Assembly (NCBI RefSeq): GCF_003843875.1
Contig: NZ_RKRF01000010.1
Span: forward strand, 1-64,000
DNA: 64,000 nt
Reading direction: 5' to 3'
From: Aquisalibacillus elongatus
Lineage (GTDB): Bacteria > Bacillota > Bacilli > Bacillales > Alkalibacillaceae
Made by a program: the position numbers and the translations under genes
Shown: in pieces, positions 26,301 through 34,194 of the stretch
Position numbering within the stretch: the first letter of the stretch is position 1
Layout of the letters: each line of letters opens with the position of its first letter
Notes under the pieces: model-generated
Told to the model about the DNA's origin: nothing
The model's database searches: none
What the model saw: the letters and a program-made list of their open reading frames with translations, nothing else

Positions 26301-26869
26301 ATTATGGCCTAGCCCTTCAAATGTTGACGTACCTAGATGTAGTATTAACGCATTCGTCTAACTGGGTTGGAAAGCAGGCTGAACCTGCTGGTGTGCTGTA
26401 TTTCCATGTTCACAATCCAACCATTTCAGATCCAAAAACTTTAGATGAAAAAGCTTTAGAAGAAGAAGTCGTTAAAGCATTCAAGATGAATGGCTTATTA
26501 CTAGAAGACGAACAAGTGGCACAGGCAATGGATCAGTCGATTGACTCAGGAACGAGTAAGATTGCGCCATTTGGTGTGAAAAAAGATGGTTCTTTCCGAA
26601 GTGGGTCAAAAACCGTTGATCAAACGGTTTTTGAGCGGATGAATGATTATGTCAGAAATGTCATGACCCAAGCGGGCAGTGAGATTGTGGGTGGACAAGT
26701 GAAACTCAATCCATTTCAGAAGAAAGATATGGTTGCGTGTACATATTGTCCGTTCCAATCCGTTTGTCAGTTTGACCCAACGTTAGATGAACATGAATAC
26801 CGCAGATTGAAAGAAGATAAGGATGAAATCATGCTTCAGAAGATGTTAGAACGAGAGGAGGACCGTTAA
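23384..26869 (+). CDS. addB: AddB subunit of the AddAB helicase-nuclease
   Basis: A 1161-residue subunit of the ATP-dependent DNA-end-processing complex for recombinational repair (the Firmicutes RecBCD equivalent). The C-terminal nuclease has GRIDRVD, RIIDYKSS and QMLTYL; iron-sulfur cysteines are seen as YHQCSYHYF and CTYCPFQSVC. The N-terminus reads LGRSGSEFGHYV where B. subtilis AddB has the Walker A GRSGSGKT, so the nucleotide-binding Lys is missing. ATG 23384 follows AAGGAGG. It abuts addA (TAAATG). Confidence 0.95.
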   Translation: MALQFILGRSGSEFGHYVLNEITEEIKQDPQGDPIFYLVPDQMAFQQEYDLVRKHGVNGSIRAQVFSFSRLAWYIFNEVGGATKPFISSTGIQMMLRKLAEEQRDSLQAFQEAIDKQGFIEHLESMITEIKRYRITPESLHSVVMEMAKFQHTHPNEVALKNKLSDLSLIYNELDQHLRGHYIDREDQLELMVEKIKDTGILSQSTIYIDGFHRFTPQEYYVIEALMKYAKNVHITMMINPGVSDGSELDLFYQTKTTLDTITEIAEDNAIEIEEPYYLSPQQRFKGNRGLEHLERYFETQPTPEYDGDVSMKLVESVHPRAEVEGVAQEITRLVRDEDYRYRDMALLIRQPEVYHDLIETIFEDYQIPVFIDEKKTMLNHPFVELIRTGIEIVNSNWRYDAVFRLLKTGFVPKSHEEHPLTEEAIDTLENYVLEYGIRRRDQWISNERWPYQRFTGLEFRRQTDDEKEVEEKINAYREQVASALKPLDDGLRSARTVSEKCQAIFEWLEQINAPRSLERLRDQYDEAGRVETAREQEQVWQAVMELLDEMVEMIGDDEVSTPMFLSIVEAGFDTLTFAQVPPTIDHVIIGSVERSRLSDVKVGFVLGAVEGVYPQKPPNEGMVTDDERLILENHGVKLADRAERVLLDDRFYMYIAFTLASEKLWVSYPLSDEEGRSKVPAPIVKRLQTMFPEAERKFLMDDEDEHDPLRFITNREKTRAILTAELSKYLRGYPVSSVYWDTLHWYVEHEVKGDITQRVLQSLFYRPEPENLKQETVSQLYDETIRSSVSRLETYHQCSYHYFAQYTLGLQERNTFQLAAPDIGQLFHESLRAITEWVYEEGKAFFELSDEEIKRYARRAVEQLAPVLNHQILFSSNRYKYILRKLEQVIIRATNVLAYQARHSDFTPAGIEIGFGKKQKLPPLQLNLPQGYKLELSGRIDRVDQAEIDDQLYLRIIDYKSSNKDLSLVDVYYGLALQMLTYLDVVLTHSSNWVGKQAEPAGVLYFHVHNPTISDPKTLDEKALEEEVVKAFKMNGLLLEDEQVAQAMDQSIDSGTSKIAPFGVKKDGSFRSGSKTVDQTVFERMNDYVRNVMTQAGSEIVGGQVKLNPFQKKDMVACTYCPFQSVCQFDPTLDEHEYRRLKEDKDEIMLQKMLEREEDR

Positions 26870-29800
26870 ATGAAATGGACGAAAGAACAAGAATTAGCTA
26901 TTTACGAAGATGGTAAAGACGTGTTAGTGGCCGCAGCTGCGGGATCTGGTAAGACTGCTGTACTAGTCGAACGTATCATTCAAAAGATGTTAAGAGATGA
27001 AGACCATTATAACATTGATGAAATGCTCGTTGTGACGTTTACAAATGCAGCCGCACAAGAGATGCGCACACGTGTTGGTGGCGCAATTGAAAAAGCGCTG
27101 CAATCTAATCCAGACTCCTTTCATTTAAAAAAGCAGCTGTCTTTATTACAGCGTGCTAATATATCAACACTCCACTCGTTCTGTATGGAAGTTGTACGAA
27201 AGTATAGCTATCAACTGGATTTAGACCCAAGCTTTCGAATACTAGATAATATTGAAGCGGAATTGCTTCGTAATGATGTTATTGGAGATATTTTCGAAGA
27301 ATGGTACGGAAAAGAAGGAGAAGAACAAGAGCAGTTCTTTCGTTTTGTGGATAGTTTTTCAAATGATCGTGATGATGCAAAAGTTGAAACGTTAGTGCTT
27401 AAAATGTATGAGTTTGCGATGCAAAACCCTTGGCCTTATGAGTGGTTAAAGGACATTCGTCAATCGTATCAGTTAGCAGATGATGTGACGTTAGATGACC
27501 TCCAGTGGATGCCAATCGTTAGAGACGATATAAAAGAAAATCTTGAAGCGATGTTATTTGATGTCAATCAGGCATTGGATATGGCGCAAGATGTCTCTGG
27601 TCCGTATCATTACGTTCCAACACTTGAACAAGATCGTGAACAAATTAAACAATTAATGGACTATGTTGGTGCCCCTTGGGATGAGCTTAGACAAGCGTTT
27701 AAAGAGAATGAGAAGTTCGGAACGTTATCTCGTAAAAAAGTCGAATGTGACGAAGCGTTAAAAGAAGCGGTTAAAGACGTTCGAGACCGTTATAAAGACA
27801 GAATGAAAAAGTTGATCGAGCGTTGGTTTAACCGTCAGCCCGAATCGTTAATGGAAGATTTACATAAGTTAAGTCCATTAATTGATCAGTTGGTTGTGTT
27901 GGTCAAACAATTTCATGAGCAGTTTCAAACGGCTAAAAAAGAACAAGCCCTCGTAGACTTTTCAGATTTAGAACATTATTGCCTAGAGATTTTATTAGAT
28001 GAATCAGCAACCCCAGATCATTTAATCGGATCAACGGTTGCTGAGCAATTTCAACGGCAATTTAGAGAAGTGCTCATTGACGAATATCAAGATACAAACT
28101 TGGTACAAGAGACCATTTTACAGCTAGTCACACAAGGTGAGCATGCGGGTCATTTATTTATGGTCGGAGATGTGAAGCAAAGTATTTACCGTTTCCGTCA
28201 TGCGGAGCCATCTTTATTTATGAACAAATACAAACACTTCAAATTAGAAGACAATCCGGCACTTAGAATTGATTTAGCTCGTAATTTCCGTAGTCGTAAA
28301 GAAGTGTTGGATTCAACAAACTATATTTTCCGTCAGCTTCTAGATAATCAAGTCGGTGAAATGCCTTACGAAGAGGATGCGGAATTAATATATAGTAACC
28401 AAGTCTATGACCAATTAACGATGACTGACGTAGATACAGAGATGCACGTCATTACACAAGATGAACTCGAAGACGAATCGGTATCTGATGAGTGGAAATA
28501 TATCGAGAAAGCACAATTAGAGGCAAGAGCTTATGCTGAGAAGATTCAACATTGTATCGGAACTCATAGTGGCGATCCGGTCAAAATTATCGATAAAGAA
28601 ACGGAACAACCACGTGAATTGAAGTATCGCGATATCGTGATTCTCATGCGTTCTATGACTTGGGCAAGTGTGATTGTTGAGGAGTTAAAACAACTTGGGA
28701 TTCCTGTATATGCAGACATTTCATCGGGTTATTTAGAAGCGATGGAAGTTCAAATTATGCTTAATGTATTAAAAACAATTGATAATCCACAACAGGATAT
28801 CCCGCTTGCTAGCGTCCTGAAATCGCCAATCGTCGGGTTAAACGAAGATGATCTTGCCAACATCCGACTTCATGGAAAACGACAACCATTTTATGTAGCT
28901 ATGAAAAACTACATAAGGCAAGGTGAAAACGAGCATGTCGTTCGTCAGTTAAAAACGTTTCTGACGATGTTTGAAAATTGGCGAGAGGAAGCACGGTATG
29001 GTGCACTATCTAAATTAATTTGGCAAATCTATCGTGACACGGGTTATTTTGAGTTTGTAGGTGGAACCCCTGGTGGAAAGCAGCGACAGGCTAATCTCCG
29101 TGCATTATATGACCGTGCACGTTCGTATGAAAATACGGCGTATAGAGGTTTGTATCGTTTCTTGAGGTTCATTGAACGGATGGAAGAAAAAGGTGAAGAT
29201 CTAGCGGCAGCTCGAGCACTCGGTGAGCAAGAAGATGTCGTTAGAATTATGACGATTCACAAAAGTAAAGGACTAGAATTTCCGTTTGTTATATTGGGTG
29301 CAGCAGATAAAAACTTTAATGAAATGGATTTCCGCGCTCAATACTTACTTCATAAAGACCAAGGCTTTGGCGCGAAGTATATGGATGTCGATAAACGTTT
29401 GTTATTTACAACATTCCCGTTTGAGGCCATTAAGGTTGCCTTAAAGCGTGAAATGTTAGCTGAGGAAATGCGGATCCTTTATGTTGCACTCACTCGTGCA
29501 AAAGAGAAACTAACAATCGTCGGCACCGTAAAAGATTTTGATAAACGTCTAGCGAAATGGAATGAAGTCACATCTCATCTAGAATGGGTGCTACCACCAC
29601 ATGTAAGAACAGATCAAGCGACCTATTTAAACTGGATTGGAACAGCCTTAGTTCGTCACGAACACGCTAAAGACATTCAGGTCAATCAAGTGGCTTCCAA
29701 TGTCCCTTCTGCGATTCAAAGGGATGAATCCAAGTGGAAGATAAGCGTTCAACATGCTAGTGAACTGATGGACCCTAAGTGGATTACGGTTGAACGTAAT

Positions 29801-30589
29801 GATAAATTAGAAGACATGATTCGAAATTGGGATGCATCTCAGGTTGGCGAAAAATCAGATCAATACGAGGAAGTTGATCGCCGTTTGACTTTCGTTTATC
29901 TGCACCATAGCAGTGCCAACCGGCGTGCTAAACAAACGGTGACCGAACTGAAGAGACTCAGACAAACGGTTGATGATTACAGTAGTATGGACCTCATGAA
30001 TAAACAACCAAAGATGCGTTTCCAACGTCCGCGTTTTATGCAAAAAGATGCAAAGAAGCTAACTCCAACGGAAATCGGAAGCGCCATGCACACTGTCATG
30101 CAACACCTATACTTTAATCGTGAATGGACGAAAGAACTACTAACAGAGTTTGTCGATGGCCTGGTACTAAAAGAAGTGTTACGCGAAGAAGAAACAGAAG
30201 TTATTGATTATGACGCTATATTAAGATTATTAGATCACCCAGTCGGTAAAAAACTATCTCAAGCAACTGACATTGAACGAGAATTACCGTTTACAATGGA
30301 GCTTCCAGCTTCTGAAGTTTACCCAGACTGGCAAGACCCTAATGAAGAATCGGTCATTATTCAAGGTGTCATAGACTGTTTATTTAAAACAGAAGACGGC
30401 TGGTATCTATTAGATTATAAAACAGACTCCATTTTTGGCGAATTAACAGAAGACAAGGTCGCAGAACTAGAAGACCGTTATGCGTTGCAAGTCGAACTAT
30501 ATAAGCGTGCTGTTGAAAACATTTGGGACGTGAATCTTGAGCATGTTTATCTATACTTCTTTGAACGCGACTTATTATTAGAACATTAA
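26870..30589 (+). CDS. addA: AddA subunit of the AddAB helicase-nuclease
   Basis: A 1239-residue UvrD-like superfamily-1A helicase with a C-terminal nuclease. Walker A AAAGSGKTAVL is near residue 24; VTFTNAAAQEM, DFSDLEHY, IDEYQDTN, GDVKQSIYRFR, TIHKSKGLEFP and YVALTRAKEKL are helicase motifs Ia-VI. The nuclease end has GVIDCLFK and LLDYKTD. AddA supplies unwinding and one of two nucleases that trim double-strand breaks to Chi. Length matches B. subtilis (1232). The sbcDC genes that follow in B. subtilis are absent here. Confidence 0.96.
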   Translation: MKWTKEQELAIYEDGKDVLVAAAAGSGKTAVLVERIIQKMLRDEDHYNIDEMLVVTFTNAAAQEMRTRVGGAIEKALQSNPDSFHLKKQLSLLQRANISTLHSFCMEVVRKYSYQLDLDPSFRILDNIEAELLRNDVIGDIFEEWYGKEGEEQEQFFRFVDSFSNDRDDAKVETLVLKMYEFAMQNPWPYEWLKDIRQSYQLADDVTLDDLQWMPIVRDDIKENLEAMLFDVNQALDMAQDVSGPYHYVPTLEQDREQIKQLMDYVGAPWDELRQAFKENEKFGTLSRKKVECDEALKEAVKDVRDRYKDRMKKLIERWFNRQPESLMEDLHKLSPLIDQLVVLVKQFHEQFQTAKKEQALVDFSDLEHYCLEILLDESATPDHLIGSTVAEQFQRQFREVLIDEYQDTNLVQETILQLVTQGEHAGHLFMVGDVKQSIYRFRHAEPSLFMNKYKHFKLEDNPALRIDLARNFRSRKEVLDSTNYIFRQLLDNQVGEMPYEEDAELIYSNQVYDQLTMTDVDTEMHVITQDELEDESVSDEWKYIEKAQLEARAYAEKIQHCIGTHSGDPVKIIDKETEQPRELKYRDIVILMRSMTWASVIVEELKQLGIPVYADISSGYLEAMEVQIMLNVLKTIDNPQQDIPLASVLKSPIVGLNEDDLANIRLHGKRQPFYVAMKNYIRQGENEHVVRQLKTFLTMFENWREEARYGALSKLIWQIYRDTGYFEFVGGTPGGKQRQANLRALYDRARSYENTAYRGLYRFLRFIERMEEKGEDLAAARALGEQEDVVRIMTIHKSKGLEFPFVILGAADKNFNEMDFRAQYLLHKDQGFGAKYMDVDKRLLFTTFPFEAIKVALKREMLAEEMRILYVALTRAKEKLTIVGTVKDFDKRLAKWNEVTSHLEWVLPPHVRTDQATYLNWIGTALVRHEHAKDIQVNQVASNVPSAIQRDESKWKISVQHASELMDPKWITVERNDKLEDMIRNWDASQVGEKSDQYEEVDRRLTFVYLHHSSANRRAKQTVTELKRLRQTVDDYSSMDLMNKQPKMRFQRPRFMQKDAKKLTPTEIGSAMHTVMQHLYFNREWTKELLTEFVDGLVLKEVLREEETEVIDYDAILRLLDHPVGKKLSQATDIERELPFTMELPASEVYPDWQDPNEESVIIQGVIDCLFKTEDGWYLLDYKTDSIFGELTEDKVAELEDRYALQVELYKRAVENIWDVNLEHVYLYFFERDLLLEH

Positions 30590-30620
30590 AATGGTTCGGG
30601 ATTTCCCGGACCATTTTTTT
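30589..30620 (+). terminator. Terminator of addBA
   Basis: AATGGTTCGGGA and TCCCGGACCATT arms with a 2-base loop and eight T residues; one G-U pair. Confidence 0.92.
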
Positions 30621-30679
30621 AACAAATTGAAGCCAAATCATATGGTTTATAGTCTAATAGGTAAGAGGATTGAGAGGTG

Positions 30680-31207
30680 ATGGCCATCATTAAACTTGTG
30701 AAAAAAGCCCAAAAAGGGGATGAACAGGCGTATATTCAATTATTTCAGCAGTTTGAAGCGGATATTTATCGTACCGCTTTCGTCTACGTTAACAATCAGG
30801 AAGATGCACTGGATGTCGTCCAAGAAGTGGCTTATCGTTCCTTTAAAAAGATTAAATCATTAAAGCAACCAAAGTATTTCAAAACGTGGTTAATCCGTAT
30901 TACAATTCGTTGTGCAGTTGATTTACTTAATAAAAGAAAGAAGGTCGTTCAGTTAAATACAAGTTATGAGGAATTGATTGAAGATGAACAGGATCTTGAT
31001 TTGTCTTTGGCTTTATCTTTAGAAGATATCATTAATCAACTGGCACCCAATGAAAAATCGGTCGTACTCTTAAAATATTATTATGACTATACTTTTCAAG
31101 AGATATCAGATGTATTAGAAATCCCCTTAGGATCCGCAAAATCCTTATTATATCGAGCCATTAGAAAACTTCGTAAGGACTTAGAGGGGAGTGATTTTGT
31201 TGAGTAA
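30680..31207 (+). CDS. ECF-type RNA polymerase sigma factor
   Basis: A 175-residue extracytoplasmic-function sigma factor. Region 2 spans about residues 25-90 (DIYRTAFVYVNNQEDALDVV, YFKTWLIRITIRCAVD), region 4 about 115-165 (YYYDYTFQEISDVLEIPLGS, LLYRAIRKLRKDL). It resembles the SigV/SigX-like groups but I cannot assign it to a named one. The start could be ATG 30680 or GTG 30677. The next gene overlaps its 3' end and encodes a membrane protein that is very likely its anti-sigma factor. A weak promoter-like TATAGT precedes it. Confidence 0.85.
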   Translation: MAIIKLVKKAQKGDEQAYIQLFQQFEADIYRTAFVYVNNQEDALDVVQEVAYRSFKKIKSLKQPKYFKTWLIRITIRCAVDLLNKRKKVVQLNTSYEELIEDEQDLDLSLALSLEDIINQLAPNEKSVVLLKYYYDYTFQEISDVLEIPLGSAKSLLYRAIRKLRKDLEGSDFVE

Positions 31208-32144
31208 TATAAAAAATGAATTGGATCAGATCGAACTGCCGGAAGAACTTCATTCGAGAAGTAAAAAAGGTATTTATAAGGCAAAGGCCGACGGTGCAGT
31301 TAGTACACCAAATTCGAGAAAGTTCATCTCAATTGCTATAAGTTTATTAATAGTAGTTGGAGTTGGTTTTGTTTTACTGAACTTAAATTCAGGTAATCAA
31401 AAAGCCAATGGTATTCAGCAAAATGATGATGGAAGTATAGATATTCCTGCCATTGAATTACCTGATAACCCGAGCAGTGCTGATATGATTGGTTTAATTG
31501 TTTATCAAGGAAATGTGTATACCCAGACTCGAACTGAAATTAATTATGAAGATGCTCAAGATTTAATAGATGAACAGATTGGTGTAACAAAAGGAAATAT
31601 CGATGAGTGGAGTGATGATGAAGCTTATACTGAAGAATTAGCCTCATCAATTGGATCAGGGCTCGATGTCTACACGATGAAAGGGTATGACGAAGGTTTT
31701 CGAATTATGGCTTTTGACTGGCCGGAACAAGGACGAGTGGAGATTTTTGAGAGACTAAATGGCATCACAATTCAGAATAGCCAAGATCTATTTGAAAAAT
31801 TAAAGCTTCAAGGTCATGTAAAGGAAGCGGAGTATCGTACGTTTGATGATTGGAACTATAACCGTGACAATTACCATGCAATTGAAGATACAGAAAGAGT
31901 TCAATCGTTTGTAGATGGATTATATAATATGGATATGAAAGTCAGTGGTGACGAAGCAAATCCAATTCGAGAATCCCGTAATAATGATGAATTTAGAGAA
32001 TTAATTTTTCACCTAGACGATGGTACTAAGGTTCGTTTGACGTTAATCAAGGGTGGATATATTCACTATTCCTATACCGGAATTTATTTTGAGATGAAGC
32101 AGGAAACCTTTCAAGGAATTTGGAAGGAAATGATAGAAGAATAA
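31197..32144 (+). CDS. Probable membrane anti-sigma factor
   Basis: A protein of about 315 residues: a short cytoplasmic N-terminus (IKNELDQIELPEELHSRSKK), one membrane helix (about residues 45-62) and a large acidic extracytoplasmic domain of no family I recognise. The layout and the overlap with the ECF sigma gene point to an anti-sigma factor. No zinc-binding HxxxCxxC is present. The start is probably TTG at 31197 or 31200, with GAGGGG upstream; the GTG at 31191 has no room for it. A terminator follows. Confidence 0.72.
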   Translation: MLSNIKNELDQIELPEELHSRSKKGIYKAKADGAVSTPNSRKFISIAISLLIVVGVGFVLLNLNSGNQKANGIQQNDDGSIDIPAIELPDNPSSADMIGLIVYQGNVYTQTRTEINYEDAQDLIDEQIGVTKGNIDEWSDDEAYTEELASSIGSGLDVYTMKGYDEGFRIMAFDWPEQGRVEIFERLNGITIQNSQDLFEKLKLQGHVKEAEYRTFDDWNYNRDNYHAIEDTERVQSFVDGLYNMDMKVSGDEANPIRESRNNDEFRELIFHLDDGTKVRLTLIKGGYIHYSYTGIYFEMKQETFQGIWKEMIEE

Positions 32145-32149
32145 TGTTC

Positions 32150-32193
32150 AAAATAACAAGACGATTCTTAATTTGGTCGTCTTGTTATTTTTT
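32150..32193 (+). terminator. Terminator after sigma/anti-sigma operon
   Basis: Fourteen-base perfect arms AAATAACAAGACGA and TCGTCTTGTTATTT around a 12-base loop, then T residues. Confidence 0.9.
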
Positions 32194-32255
32194 GATAAAA
32201 TAATTGAAATATTGTGTCTATAGTCTAAAGATTTAAAAAGAGTAATTTTGAGAGG

Positions 32256-32363
32256 TCTCTCGAACGTAGATGAAATCTCTCGAACAAGGAAGATAATTTC
32301 TCGAACGCAGGAGGAAATCTCTCGAACACAGGAGTGAATCCCTCGAACAGGGAGGATAATGAA
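32256..32363. repeat. Tandem array of five 20-21 bp units
   Basis: Units share TCTCTCGAACrcAGGAG with variable ends. TCGAAC begins at 32260, 32280, 32301, 32322 and 32343, so spacing is 20, 21, 21 and 21 bp. The array occupies the gap between the sigma operon and the deoxyribosyltransferase-like gene. No protein is encoded across it: the frame that stays open longest is interrupted by a stop in the fourth unit. Confidence 0.85.
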
Positions 32364-32408
32364 GAAATTTTAAGCTACATAGATGAGTGGCTATCAGAGC
32401 TTGAATAA
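32355..32408 (+). pseudogene. Possible 3' remnant of a lost gene
   Basis: Directly after the tandem repeats a frame reads DNEEILSYIDEWLSELE followed by a stop, a typical acidic helical C-terminus. No start codon with a ribosome-binding site precedes it. It may be the end of a decayed gene, but 17 residues cannot prove this. Confidence 0.25.
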
Positions 32409-32431
32409 TTATTACAAAGGGGAATCAAGTC

Positions 32432-32833
32432 ATGCAAAAGTTTTATATAGCATCAAGTTTTAAAAATATAGACACAGTTCGTTTGGTAGGGGACGAGTTA
32501 AAGAACAAGGGATTTGTTCAAACATATGATTGGACGAAAAATGATAAAGCGTCAACAATTAAAGACTTAGAAGAAATAGGGCAGAAAGAAAAAAATGCTG
32601 TTATGGAAGCAGATTTCATTATTGTTTTATTACCTGCAGGTAAGGGGAGTCATATCGAGTTTGGTATTGCAATGGGGCAAGGAAAAAGAATTTATCTATA
32701 CTCGTCGAATGATGAAGTGAATAATACTGAAACAACGAGTACCTTTTATCATTTATCTGATGTTGAGAAATGTATTGGATCTATTGATGAATTAATAGAA
32801 ACTGTTACAAATAGTCAAACGTTGTTTAACTAA
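32432..32833 (+). CDS. Nucleoside 2-deoxyribosyltransferase-like protein
   Basis: A 133-residue Rossmann-like protein. It starts FYIASSFKNID, has ADFIIVLLPAGKGSHIEFGIAMGQGKRI, a pattern typical of the nucleoside 2-deoxyribosyltransferase superfamily (a Gly-rich turn with a catalytic Glu in HIEFG). Relatives exchange or hydrolyse bases of deoxynucleosides or nucleotides. The substrate is unknown. It has its own ribosome-binding site (AAAGGGG) and stands in an accessory stretch with no functional partner nearby. Confidence 0.7.
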   Translation: MQKFYIASSFKNIDTVRLVGDELKNKGFVQTYDWTKNDKASTIKDLEEIGQKEKNAVMEADFIIVLLPAGKGSHIEFGIAMGQGKRIYLYSSNDEVNNTETTSTFYHLSDVEKCIGSIDELIETVTNSQTLFN

Positions 32834-32858
32834 AGTGGCTTATCTTAGGAAAATACAT

Positions 32859-32930
32859 ATGAAATTTATTGATGCCATTATAAACCTATTTGGAGAATAC
32901 GTTAGTAAAATAAGCATGTTTATCTTGTAA
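32859..32930 (+). CDS. Possible 23-residue amphipathic peptide
   Basis: MKFIDAIINLFGEYVSKISM plus FIL. AGGAAAA lies eight bases before the ATG. Hydrophobic residues recur every three to four positions, giving an amphipathic helix reminiscent of small membrane-active peptides. It may be chance, as the region is A/T-rich. The next gene starts 23 bp later. Confidence 0.25.
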   Translation: MKFIDAIINLFGEYVSKISMFIL

Positions 32931-32953
32931 TGCAGTTAAAAAAGGGTGGTAAG

Positions 32954-33463
32954 ATGCACATTAAATCAGAAAGACTAAATTTTCGTAAATATAATGAAGA
33001 TGATTTGGATTTTCTATATCTTTTATTATCGGACCCAGATATGGTTAAGCATATAGGTGAAGGGAAGACGAGAGACATAGAGGGAACCCGACAATTTCTA
33101 GAATGGATTTACCATACATATAGATTGAGTGCCGATCTGGGGTTAATGGTTTTACAACATAAGGAAAATAATCAGCCAATAGGACACGCTGGTTTAGTTC
33201 CACAGACGATTAATGGAGTCGCAGAAATAGAAATTGGGTATTGGATTGCTCGTAAACATTGGGGTAAAGGGTACGCAACAGAAGCAGCAGAAGCTTTAAA
33301 AGATTTTGGACAAAATAACCTAGGTAAAGAAAGATTTATCTCGCTAATTCAACCAGAAAATATAGCATCAAGAAAAGTTGCAAGTAAAATAGGAATGAGT
33401 TTAGAAAAAGAAATTCAATTAAAAGGTCAGGACGTCCAAATTTATTCAACTTGGAGGGGCTAG
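32954..33463 (+). CDS. GNAT-family N-acetyltransferase (RimJ/RimL type)
   Basis: A 169-residue acetyltransferase. It starts MHIKSERLNFRKYNEDDLDF, has the acetyl-CoA-binding block IGYWIARKHWGKGYATEAAEAL near residues 95-118, and NIASRKVASKIGM near the end. RimJ/RimL-type members acetylate protein N-termini or small amines; the substrate is not predictable. AAGGGTGG precedes ATG 32954. A longer frame from 32930 begins at the stop codon of the small reading frame before it and is less likely. Confidence 0.82.
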   Translation: MHIKSERLNFRKYNEDDLDFLYLLLSDPDMVKHIGEGKTRDIEGTRQFLEWIYHTYRLSADLGLMVLQHKENNQPIGHAGLVPQTINGVAEIEIGYWIARKHWGKGYATEAAEALKDFGQNNLGKERFISLIQPENIASRKVASKIGMSLEKEIQLKGQDVQIYSTWRG

Positions 33464-33644
33464 CCAATCACCCTACAACGGATTTGTTATAGTTGTGTTT
33501 GGCTTAATACCGGTTAAGTTTAAAAAATCGGTTAACCATTGCAACTTCACTAGCTCACCCCCCTCACGCTCTGAATAGGCAATTTTTATTCTCCGCGTTG
33601 TGATTCTTCTTTTCTTCACACAACGAGCAAGTATCAATACATAA
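33464..33644. other. Intergenic stretch between acetyltransferase and marR
   Basis: It holds short inverted repeats, such as CGTTGTG with CACAACG near 33598-33627, but no good terminator with a T-run, no open frame with a ribosome-binding site and no known RNA motif that I can see. Confidence 0.4.
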
Positions 33645-34085
33645 TTAATCTAATGCAGATAAAATCGTACTAATTGATTGAAACGCCTCTTTCAATTGCC
33701 TTTGATCATCTTTTGACAACGTTGACAGTCGCCCTTCCACAACCTGTTCCAGTCGCTCTTTTTGTTCACATAAAAATTGATTGCCGTCTTCCGTTAATGA
33801 TACATATGTGATGCGACGGTCATGGGTTGATTTTTCTTTTTCTATGTATCCGTGATTTAATAATTTCTGAATGAGCGGGGTCAAATTTGATTTATTAATC
33901 GATAAACTTTGGGCTATATCTGACATTTGAATCGGCCCTGATTGTTCTACCGTATGCAAAATATGAAAATGCGATGGATGCAAGTCACCTGTTTCAAGTA
34001 CATGGTATGGACCGAATATTTTTTTCGGAATATACGGAAGTGCCGTTAACACTTGATTGACCAAGTCATTCGTCGGCGTACTCAT
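33645..34085 (-). CDS. MarR-family transcriptional repressor
   Basis: A 146-residue winged-helix regulator. The DNA-binding part is IQMSDIAQSLSINKSNLTPLIQKLLNHGYIEK, with the wing DRRITYVSLTEDG. It is divergent from a two-gene ABC exporter and a palindrome lies at the exporter's transcription start, so it most likely represses that operon and perhaps itself, released by a toxic compound. ATG 34085 has GAGGAGG upstream; the longer frame from 34115 is unlikely. Confidence 0.87.
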   Translation of the reverse strand: MSTPTNDLVNQVLTALPYIPKKIFGPYHVLETGDLHPSHFHILHTVEQSGPIQMSDIAQSLSINKSNLTPLIQKLLNHGYIEKEKSTHDRRITYVSLTEDGNQFLCEQKERLEQVVEGRLSTLSKDDQRQLKEAFQSISTILSALD

Positions 34086-34116
34086 TTTAATGGCCTCCTC
34101 TATTATGCTGAACAAT

Positions 34117-34145
34117 TTGACAATCGTATTTATTAAGTAGATAAT
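34117..34145 (+). promoter_or_regulatory. Strong promoter of the ABC exporter operon
   Basis: TTGACA and GATAAT with a 17-bp spacer. Transcription should start near 34152, at the edge of the palindrome that follows. Confidence 0.75.
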
Positions 34146-34150
34146 GTTTA

Positions 34151-34172
34151 ATAGTTATTATAACATAACTAT
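34151..34172. promoter_or_regulatory. Likely MarR operator
   Basis: ATAGTTAT and ATAACTAT, perfect 8-bp arms with a 6-bp centre, cover the predicted start of transcription of the exporter. Location and symmetry fit a MarR dimer site. Confidence 0.65.
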
Positions 34173-34194
34173 TTGCTTTTGAGGGGGGTAAACT

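Noticed and set aside
32256-32363. Tandem repeat as a CRISPR array
   Set aside because: Unit spacing of 20-21 bp leaves no room for spacers and no cas genes are present.
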